DNA of 6,070 nt, taken from the NCBI GenBank assembly GCA_900766635.1, contig CAAFWA010000327.1, positions 1-6,070 on the forward strand, given 5' to 3'. The position numbers were made by a program, and so were the translations under genes. Under the pieces are notes generated by a model that searched no databases, was not told the DNA's origin, and saw only the letters and a program-made list of their open reading frames with translations. Shown here one piece after another: positions 1-5,346 of this stretch. This DNA comes from an uncultured Acinetobacter sp. GTDB lineage: Bacteria; Pseudomonadota; Gammaproteobacteria; Pseudomonadales; Moraxellaceae. Numbering within the stretch: position 1 is the first letter of the stretch; each line of letters starts with the position of its first letter.

Positions 1-31
1 AAGAATTTTTGTAAATTTAATTTAATCATTT

Positions 32-61
32 AAAAAGCCCAACTCAGATGTTGGGCTTTTT
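32..61. terminator. Bidirectional intrinsic terminator downstream of the acyl-CoA dehydrogenase gene
   Basis: There is a perfect inverted repeat with 12-base arms at 32-43 and 50-61 and a 6-base loop. The GC-containing core is GCCCAAC/GTTGGGC, flanked by an A run on the left and a T run on the right, so either strand gives a hairpin followed by U residues. On the minus strand it lies 24 bases past the stop codon of the acyl-CoA dehydrogenase gene and should end that transcript. It may also serve a convergent gene outside the left edge. Confidence 0.9.
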
Positions 62-84
62 TAGGTGAATGATTGAGCTTAATC

Positions 85-1908
85 TTAGTAGTCAAAACTA
101 AAATGCTCTGCTTTTAAAGCAAGCATACTGTCAGGTGGATTCACCATCGCTTCTGCATGTCCTTGAGCTCGTGGTAATAAACGCTCAAAGTAAAAATCAG
201 CCACTTTGATTTTGGCTTTATAAAATTCAATACTTTCAGGGCCTTGGTTTGCACCAATTTTTTCTGAAGCGACAGCCGCTTGCTGCGCCCAGAAATAAGC
301 CATCATCACGTAGCCTGAGAACATTAAAAAATCCATAGAAGCTGAAGAGACCATATCACGATCTTTACGTGCCGCCATAATGATTCTTAATGTTAAAGTA
401 TTCCATTGCGCACAGAGTTTAGTCAGTTCCCATACAAAGCCACGTAAGTACTTGTTACGTGCATGTTGACTACAGAAACGTAGAATTTCTGCTGTGTAGT
501 CACGAATGACCTTACCACGTGAACCTAAAATGACTTTGCGTCCTAATAAATCAAGGGCTTGTACGCCTGTTGTGCCTTCATACAAGGTTGCAATACGTGC
601 ATCACGTACAATTTGTTCCATACCCCATTCTTTGATATAGCCGTGCCCACCAAAAACTTGCATGCCTAAATTGGCAGATTCATAGCCAAGTTCGGTTAAG
701 AAGCCTTTGAGAATTGGGGTATAAAAACCAAGTTGATCATCGTATTTTTTAAACGCTGCTTGATCATTTTGATGTAAGGCCTCTTGCATATGATCAGAAA
801 GCTGTGCGGCATAATAAATCATGGCACGGCCACCCTCTGCAATCGCCTTTTGCGTGAGCAACATACGACGCACATCAGCGTGGTAAATAATCGGATCTGC
901 AACTTTTTCAGGCTCTTTTTTGCCCGATAACGCTCGCATCGATAAACGTTCTTTCGCATACGGCAAAGCATTTTGAAAAGACAGCTCAGCATGTGCAATG
1001 CCTTGAATCGCTGACCCAATACGCGCCGTGTTCATAAAGGTAAACATGGCATGTAAGCCCTTATGTGGCTCGCCAATTAAATAGCCTGTGGCAGCATCAA
1101 AATTGAGTACCGCAGTTGCAGAGGCACGAATCCCCATTTTATGTTCAATCGAACCACAATGGACTGCATTACGCTCACCTACGCTGCCATCAGAAGCAGG
1201 TAAAAATTTTGGCACAATAAATAATGAAATGCCTTTGGTGCCCTCAGGAGCATTGGGTAAACGCGCAAGCACAATATGGACAATATTTTCGGTCAGATCA
1301 TGTTCACCTGCCGAAATAAAGATTTTGGTGCCGCTAATACGATAATGCCCATCTTCGCTTGGCTCGGCTTTGGTTTTCACCTGTCCTAAGTCGGTGCCAC
1401 ATTGTGGTTCAGTCAAACACATGGTACCTGACCACTCGCCACTGACTAATTTAGGCATATAAGTGTCTTTTTGGCTTTCTGTACCGTATTGCATAATGGT
1501 ATTCATACAGCCAATACTTAAGCCCGGATACATTTGAAATGGCCAATTGGCTGTACCCATCATCTCTGATTTAATTAAATTTAATGACGCAGGTAAGTTC
1601 TGACCGCCGTATTGTTCAGGATAAGACAAACCTTGCCATCCACCTGCGACCAATTGCGCATAGGCTTCTTTGTAGCCTTTGGGAGTAGTAACGGTACCCT
1701 TGTCAAAATGGCAACCCTCAGCATCACCACTTTGATACAGCGGAAACAGCACCTGTTCGCAAAATTCAGCAGCACCCTCTAACACCATATCGACTGTTTC
1801 AGGATCAGCTGTGGCACTATGTGTTAATTTTTGATAATGCTTTGGATAATCAAACACTTCATTCATTAAGAAGCGCATATCACGCAGCGGGGTTTTATAG
1901 CTTGGCAT
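85..1908 (-). CDS. Acyl-CoA dehydrogenase, large DmdC-like type with extra C-terminal domain
   Basis: This is a cytoplasmic FAD flavoenzyme that introduces the alpha-beta double bond into an acyl-CoA thioester and passes electrons to electron-transfer flavoprotein. At 607 residues it is longer than the ~380-residue classical acyl-CoA dehydrogenases and matches the ~600-residue group that includes 3-methylmercaptopropionyl-CoA dehydrogenase (DmdC). Visible parts are: a short N-terminal helix segment (YKTPLRDMRFLMNEVFD, residues 4-20) typical of that group; the helical N domain to about 155; the flavin/substrate loop MCLTEPQCGTD (163-173) and the beta domain to about 280; the C helical domain with FGGHGYIKEWGMEQIVRDARI (419-439); and LYEGTTGVQ, where Glu444 aligns with the catalytic base of the family. 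Residues ~470-607 form the extra C-terminal domain. The ATG at 1908 has AGGA 8 bases upstream. No other beta-oxidation gene lies next to it. The true substrate (medium/long-chain, branched or sulfur-containing acyl-CoA) cannot be read from sequence, so I give no symbol. The family call is very sure; DmdC activity is not claimed. Confidence 0.95.
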   Translation of the reverse strand: MPSYKTPLRDMRFLMNEVFDYPKHYQKLTHSATADPETVDMVLEGAAEFCEQVLFPLYQSGDAEGCHFDKGTVTTPKGYKEAYAQLVAGGWQGLSYPEQYGGQNLPASLNLIKSEMMGTANWPFQMYPGLSIGCMNTIMQYGTESQKDTYMPKLVSGEWSGTMCLTEPQCGTDLGQVKTKAEPSEDGHYRISGTKIFISAGEHDLTENIVHIVLARLPNAPEGTKGISLFIVPKFLPASDGSVGERNAVHCGSIEHKMGIRASATAVLNFDAATGYLIGEPHKGLHAMFTFMNTARIGSAIQGIAHAELSFQNALPYAKERLSMRALSGKKEPEKVADPIIYHADVRRMLLTQKAIAEGGRAMIYYAAQLSDHMQEALHQNDQAAFKKYDDQLGFYTPILKGFLTELGYESANLGMQVFGGHGYIKEWGMEQIVRDARIATLYEGTTGVQALDLLGRKVILGSRGKVIRDYTAEILRFCSQHARNKYLRGFVWELTKLCAQWNTLTLRIIMAARKDRDMVSSASMDFLMFSGYVMMAYFWAQQAAVASEKIGANQGPESIEFYKAKIKVADFYFERLLPRAQGHAEAMVNPPDSMLALKAEHFSFDY

Positions 1909-1976
1909 CGTTGTAATCCTAATTTTTAAACGTCGTTATAAGTAAAAAGCCAATATTTTGATTATGGGTGAAAAAC

Positions 1977-2021
1977 TAAAAATTGCATTTTTTTAATGGT
2001 TTAAACAAGGTGCAATTTTTA
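1977..2021. repeat. Perfect 11-base inverted repeat upstream of the acyl-CoA dehydrogenase gene
   Basis: TAAAAATTGCA at 1977-1987 is mirrored exactly by TGCAATTTTTA at 2011-2021, with 23 bases between the arms. The spacer contains a PmeI-type palindrome, GTTTAAAC (1999-2006), that is off-centre. It lies 69-113 bases upstream of the dehydrogenase start codon on the minus strand, where an operator would be expected. No T run follows on either strand in terminator style. It could be a binding site for a dimeric regulator with two separated half-sites, or a chance match in AT-rich DNA. The regulator is unknown. Confidence 0.4.
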
Positions 2022-2063
2022 TGCGTATGAATGTTTGCTTGAAGAGGCTATCTCCTGATGTAT

Positions 2064-2096
2064 GTGTATTACACGAGTATATTAAGGATAATATCC
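2064..2096. repeat. Two 11-base odd-centred palindromes two helical turns apart
   Basis: GTGTA-T-TACAC (2064-2074) and GGATA-A-TATCC (2086-2096) are both perfect palindromes with 5-base arms and a single central base. Their centres (2069 and 2091) are 22 bases apart, close to two turns of B-DNA, so proteins bound to both would face the same side. The second overlaps the left DnaA-box-like site. They may be operators for the downstream minus-strand gene. I do not recognise either as the site of a named regulator. Confidence 0.35.
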
Positions 2097-2134
2097 ACAG
2101 AACATAGCAAACTATTGTGAAGATATGTGGATAA
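2091..2134. promoter_or_regulatory. Pair of inverted DnaA boxes flanking an IHF-like site
   Basis: TGTGGATAA at 2126-2134 is the exact reverse complement of the consensus DnaA box TTATCCACA. ATATCCACA at 2091-2099 matches the same consensus in 8 of 9 bases in the opposite orientation. Between them, TAGCAAACTATTG (2105-2117) matches the E. coli IHF consensus WATCAANNNNTTR at all but one defined position. Two DnaA boxes around an IHF site resemble the arrangement of datA/DARS-type DnaA-titrating or reactivating loci. The matches are read directly; the function is inference. No dnaA, dnaN or DUE-like array of many boxes is nearby, so I do not call an origin. Confidence 0.45.
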
Positions 2135-2187
2135 ATTGCGCACAACCTCATAAAAATAAATGCAAGAGCAGCAAATTTTGAGTTAAA

Positions 2188-2211
2188 AAAAGAGCCATGA
2201 TTGGCTCTTTT
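2188..2211 (-). terminator. Intrinsic terminator of aroE
   Basis: The arms AAAAGAGCCA (2188-2197) and TGGCTCTTTT (2202-2211) pair perfectly over 10 bases around a 4-base loop. On the minus strand the hairpin lies 14 bases after the aroE stop codon, and its 3' side runs into seven consecutive U residues (complement of 2185-2191). It separates aroE from the acyl-CoA dehydrogenase gene further along the same strand. Confidence 0.92.
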
Positions 2212-2225
2212 AAAAGTTATTCATT

Positions 2226-3014
2226 TTATAAGAAGTCTTTGAGTTCAGGGCGAACGCCATTCCAAATATAAAATGCTTCAATAGCTTGCCCGACTAACAT
2301 GCCAAAACCATCGGTGCTTGGTACACCGCGTGCTTGGGCTTGCTCTAAAAAGCTCGAGGGTTTGCCATAAGCCATTTCGTAGGCATGCGAAAACTGTAGT
2401 TCTTGGGGTAACAACAACGCATCACCGCTTAAACTTGCAGAGGTGGCATTAATCACCAAGTCAAATTCGCCTTGTAACGCATTAAGACCAATCGCAGAGA
2501 GTTGAGCCGTTGGCACGGAATCTTTTAAATCAGCCACTAACTGTTCTGCGCGTGCTACAGTACGATTAGCGATCACAATCTGCTTGGCACCTGCTTGCAC
2601 CAATGGATAAATAACGCCACGGGTTGCACCGCCTGCACCTAAAATTAAGATGCGACTGTCGTTTAAATTCCAATTGAGTGCTTGAATCGCCGCAACTAAG
2701 CCTTGACCATCGGTGTTATCGCCATGGAGTACACCATCTTGCATCCATAAGGTATTGACAGCTTTAGCAATTTGAGCACGTTCAGTTAATTGAGCGCAGG
2801 CTGCAAAGGCTTGTTCTTTAAATGGCACAGTAACATTCATGCCTACGCCACCTTCAGCAAAAAAATCCTGCATGCTTGCTAAAAAACCATCGAGTGGGGC
2901 AAGGCGTTTATGGTATTCAAGGTCGATGCCGGTTTTTTCGGCAAAAGCATGATGCAGTTCAGGCGAACGTGATTGTTCAATTGGGTTTCCAATCACAGCG
3001 AATTTTTTGCTCAT
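2226..3014 (-). CDS. aroE: Shikimate dehydrogenase (NADP+)
   Basis: AroE catalyses the reversible NADPH-dependent reduction of 3-dehydroshikimate to shikimate, the fourth step of the chorismate pathway, in the cytoplasm. The 262-residue length is normal. The substrate domain shows NPIEQSRSP (10-18) with Ser15 and Ser17 for the shikimate carboxylate, NVTVPFK with the catalytic Lys66, and GDNTDG with Asp102. The nucleotide domain has GAGGATRG (126-133), NRT (150-152, the NADP phosphate-binding spelling), INATS (188-192) and the C-terminal DGFGMLVGQA (235-244). I start at the ATG at 3014 (MSKKFAVIGN), preceded by GGAA 8 bases upstream. The reading frame is open to a TTG at 3047, but that would add 11 residues (MPTSCAHGIAL) not expected in the family. 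It lies 49 bases after the small membrane-protein gene with no terminator between them, so the two are probably co-transcribed. Confidence 0.97.
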   Translation of the reverse strand: MSKKFAVIGNPIEQSRSPELHHAFAEKTGIDLEYHKRLAPLDGFLASMQDFFAEGGVGMNVTVPFKEQAFAACAQLTERAQIAKAVNTLWMQDGVLHGDNTDGQGLVAAIQALNWNLNDSRILILGAGGATRGVIYPLVQAGAKQIVIANRTVARAEQLVADLKDSVPTAQLSAIGLNALQGEFDLVINATSASLSGDALLLPQELQFSHAYEMAYGKPSSFLEQAQARGVPSTDGFGMLVGQAIEAFYIWNGVRPELKDFL

Positions 3015-3063
3015 AAGGGCAATTCCATGTGCACAAGATGTTGGCAACTATACGGGAAAAGCC

Positions 3064-3270
3064 TTAAGGGTTACAAATGTCATTCACTACATCAAAGATT
3101 GAGATACTTGCTAATAAAAATAAGGCAAAGCTCGTTAAGGCAGTCACGCTGATTGACAAGCCATCGGATAAATCAGTTTCGTAATGCAGAGTAGTAAAAA
3201 ATGATGTGCATAACAGGGCAATAAGGAGAGTAAACCACAACAATTTATGCTGAGAGAATGAAGCAAGCAT
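3064..3270 (-). CDS. Small hypothetical membrane protein, two predicted transmembrane segments
   Basis: I do not recognise this 68-residue protein. It has two hydrophobic stretches, about residues 9-29 (from KLLWFTLLIALL) and 39-60 (from SISVTALTSFALFLL), joined by a short acidic linker (ETDLSDG). Basic residues precede the first segment and no lipobox or cleavable signal is evident. By the positive-inside rule it would be a hairpin with both ends in the cytoplasm. The start is ATG at 3270, with only a weak AGG 8 bases upstream that sits inside a palindrome, AGGCTAGCCT (3272-3281). It follows the hemF terminator and precedes aroE by 49 bases on the same strand. Its placement filling the hemF-aroE gap and its clear membrane character favour a real gene, but codon-level conservation was not tested. 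No function is proposed. Confidence 0.6.
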   Translation of the reverse strand: MLASFSQHKLLWFTLLIALLCTSFFTTLHYETDLSDGLSISVTALTSFALFLLASISIFDVVNDICNP

Positions 3271-3271
3271 A

Positions 3272-3328
3272 AGGCTAGCCTAGAATAAAAGTAACAAGCA
3301 TCAAGCTTAAAGGTTTTTTAAGCCTTGA
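3272..3328 (-). promoter_or_regulatory. Possible structured leader upstream of the small membrane-protein gene
   Basis: TCAAG-CTTAAA (3301-3311) pairs with TTTAAG-C-CTTGA (3317-3328), giving an 11-base-pair stem with one bulged base and a 5-base loop. No U run follows on either strand, so it is not a standard terminator. Next to the start codon lies the perfect palindrome AGGCTAGCCT (3272-3281), which includes the only Shine-Dalgarno-like bases. This gap must also hold the promoter for the small gene and aroE, since the hemF terminator is at 3364-3385. I see no convincing -35/-10 pair. Confidence 0.3.
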
Positions 3329-3360
3329 GGTGAAATAGGTTGTAATCAAATATATGCAAG

Positions 3361-3385
3361 AAAAAGGCTATCTAGAGATAGCCTT
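3361..3385 (-). terminator. Intrinsic terminator of hemF
   Basis: AAGGCTATC (3364-3372) and GATAGCCTT (3377-3385) form a 9-base-pair stem with a 4-base loop. On the minus strand the hairpin begins 8 bases after the hemF stop codon and ends in five U residues (complement of 3361-3365). It should uncouple hemF from the small membrane-protein gene and aroE. Confidence 0.88.
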
Positions 3386-3393
3386 AAATCAAT

Positions 3394-4368
<975 letters not shown>

Positions 4369-4398
4369 TCATCAAAGCATAAAACCTTAAATAAAGTA

Positions 4399-4419
4399 AG
4401 GGATTTTTTAAAAATCCCT
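4399..4419 (-). terminator. Palindromic hairpin after ribA, possible weak terminator
   Basis: AGGGATTTTT (4399-4408) and AAAAATCCCT (4410-4419) are a perfect inverted repeat, which would fold as a GGGA/UCCC-closed hairpin with a small A/U loop. On the minus strand it starts 26 bases after the ribA stop, but the bases after the stem are UACUUUAUUU rather than an unbroken U run, and the stem is mostly A-U. It may terminate only part of the ribA transcript, which would leave hemF partly dependent on ribA transcription. Confidence 0.5.
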
Positions 4420-4445
4420 ATCGGCTTTGAATGCCCAATGATGCT

Positions 4446-5048
4446 TTAAAAATCATCTTTTTGATACATATGTGACATGCGGTCGTGTTTGGTTTTTAAA
4501 TATTGTTCATTATAAGGGTTTAAACCCACAGTTAAGGGTACACGTCCCACCACATTAATCCCTTGATCAGTCAGAGCTTCAATCTTCAGTGGATTATTGG
4601 TAATTAGCTTGACTTCTTTGACCTGTAGATGATCGAGCATAATGCTACACATGTCATAGGTACGCGCATCGGCAGGCAAATCAAGCATCAAATTGGCATC
4701 TACGGTATCGTGACCTTGATCTTGTAAGGCATAGGCGCGGATTTTATTGGTGAGTCCAATGCCACGCCCTTCTTGACGCAAATACAAAATCACGCCTTGT
4801 CCTGCCTCATTAATTAAACGCTGTGTGGCTTGTAGTTGCGGGCCACAATCACATTTGAGAGAAGCAAAGGCATCACCTGTTAAACATTCTGAATGCACAC
4901 GAACCAACACAGGCCCAGTAGGTGGCTGTTCTAAACCCTTAGACAATGCCACATGCTCTTCGCCAGTTTCAGGGTCTTGAAAAACACTAATCTTAAACTC
5001 ACCAAAGGTAGTGGGTAATCGAGATGTTGCGACAAATTGAATAGGCAC
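4446..5048 (-). CDS. ribA: GTP cyclohydrolase II
   Basis: RibA opens the imidazole ring of GTP, releasing formate and pyrophosphate to give the 2,5-diamino-6-ribosylamino-pyrimidinone phosphate that enters riboflavin (FMN/FAD) synthesis. The protein has 200 residues, the usual length for a stand-alone RibA (E. coli 196), and there is no fused RibB domain. Zinc ligands are Cys55, Cys66 and Cys68 (in [10 protein letters not shown] and LKCDCGPQL). The GTP-binding loop is [10 protein letters not shown] (90-99). Tyr106, Asp127 and Arg129 (LPADARTYD) match the E. coli catalytic Tyr105, Asp126 and Arg128. TNNPLK (150-155) and the C-terminal YLKTKHDRM block are also present. The start is GTG at 5048, giving [13 protein letters not shown] as in the family. 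The upstream GGGTG, 5 bases away, is a weak ribosome site. It diverges from dxs and precedes hemF on the same strand. No FMN riboswitch is visible upstream. Confidence 0.97.
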   Translation of the reverse strand: MPIQFVATSRLPTTFGEFKISVFQDPETGEEHVALSKGLEQPPTGPVLVRVHSECLTGDAFASLKCDCGPQLQATQRLINEAGQGVILYLRQEGRGIGLTNKIRAYALQDQGHDTVDANLMLDLPADARTYDMCSIMLDHLQVKEVKLITNNPLKIEALTDQGINVVGRVPLTVGLNPYNEQYLKTKHDRMSHMYQKDDF

Positions 5049-5080
5049 TTAAACACCCGTAAAACGAAAAAATTGACTAA

Positions 5081-5086
5081 AGTATA
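5081..5086 (-). promoter_or_regulatory. Candidate -10 element of the ribA promoter
   Basis: TATACT on the minus strand matches the sigma70 -10 consensus in 5 of 6 bases and would give a transcript start about 25 bases upstream of the ribA GTG. No -35-like hexamer is found 15-19 bases further upstream and no extended -10 TG is present, so the call is tentative. Confidence 0.35.
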
Positions 5087-5169
5087 GCTTAATGGTTGGA
5101 CATTAGTAGAATTGCCATGTGGAATTCATAGAGAAGATTTTCTTTTTTGTATAAAGCACACGATAATAG

Positions 5170-5199
5170 TTGATAAATAGTGAGATTATTCAGGATAAT
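5170..5199 (+). promoter_or_regulatory. Candidate sigma70 promoter of dxs
   Basis: TTGATA (5170-5175) and GATAAT (5194-5199) each match the sigma70 -35 and -10 consensus in 5 of 6 bases and are separated by 18 bases. Transcription would start near 5206, leaving a leader of about 140 bases before the dxs ATG. It is the best plus-strand pair I can find in the gap. The -10 lies in the right arm of an inverted repeat. Confidence 0.5.
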
Positions 5200-5207
5200 C
5201 TCAACTA
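5178..5207. repeat. Inverted repeat overlapping the dxs -10 element
   Basis: TGAGATTAT (5181-5189) and ATAATCTCA (5195-5203) are perfect 9-base arms around TCAGG. With one bulged A the pairing extends to 12 pairs (TAGT with ACTA, 5178-5207). No T run follows on either strand and both neighbouring genes start away from it, so a terminator makes little sense. An operator at the dxs promoter is the simpler reading. Confidence 0.45.
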
Positions 5208-5237
5208 CCATGCCCGCGAGAAATTTGTTGTAAGACG

Positions 5238-5315
5238 CTATCGCTAAAAATGTGGCTGATTTAAGGTGCTATCATTCGACGATATGTTCGAGTAACTCAT
5301 TTGACCTAGCGATAG
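5238..5315 (+). promoter_or_regulatory. Foldable 5' leader of dxs with distant 9-base complementary arms
   Basis: CTATCGCTA (5238-5246) is exactly complementary to TAGCGATAG (5307-5315), 60 bases apart. Just inside, AAATG (5248-5252) can pair with CATTT (5298-5302), and GAGT/ACTC (5290-5298) gives a further small repeat. If the promoter at 5170-5199 is used, the whole element lies in the transcript and ends about 30 bases before the dxs ATG. It does not match a riboswitch class I know. It could also be a pair of DNA half-sites. Confidence 0.3.
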
Positions 5316-5346
5316 ATTTGCCAGGCTTTAGAAGGCTTTGCCACAT

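Larger units (their letters stand above)
1909..2225. other. 317-base intergenic region between aroE and the acyl-CoA dehydrogenase gene
   Basis: I find no coding region here. The stretch is AT-rich and must contain the minus-strand promoter of the acyl-CoA dehydrogenase gene, because the aroE terminator sits at its right end. -10-like hexamers on the minus strand include CATAAT (1961-1966), TATAAC (1935-1940) and TATACT (2077-2082), but none has a convincing -35 at 16-18 bases, so I do not choose between them. The region also holds an 11-base inverted repeat, two short odd-centred palindromes and two DnaA-box-like sequences, each listed separately. Confidence 0.7.
5049..5346. other. 298-base divergent promoter region between ribA and dxs
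   Basis: No gene is supported here. It must carry the ribA promoter (minus) and the dxs promoter (plus). The parts I can name, given as separate entries, are a minus-strand -10 candidate near ribA, a plus-strand promoter candidate lying on an inverted repeat, and a long dxs leader with distant complementary arms. I looked for FMN (RFN) and TPP riboswitch core motifs and saw neither. Confidence 0.7.

Noticed and set aside
819..1019. 66-codon minus-strand open frame inside the acyl-CoA dehydrogenase gene
   Set aside because: It is out of frame within a well-supported gene and its product is basic and Cys-rich with no recognisable domain: a shadow frame.
1088..1345. 85-codon plus-strand open frame antisense to the acyl-CoA dehydrogenase gene
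   Set aside because: It lies entirely antisense to conserved coding sequence and has no recognisable domain.
1581..1775. 64-codon minus-strand open frame inside the acyl-CoA dehydrogenase gene
   Set aside because: Out-of-frame shadow of the same gene.
1909..2225. A replication origin in the aroE/acyl-CoA dehydrogenase gap
   Set aside because: There are only two DnaA-like boxes, no clustered box array, and no dnaA, dnaN, rpmH or other origin-linked gene in the window.
3015..3047. An 11-codon N-terminal extension of aroE from a TTG at 3047
   Set aside because: The ATG at 3014 gives the normal family start MSKKFAVIGN and length of 262, with a ribosome-like GGAA at proper distance. The extension has no similarity to expected AroE sequence.
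5049..5346. FMN or TPP riboswitch between ribA and dxs
   Set aside because: I could not find the conserved core motifs of either class on the relevant strand.
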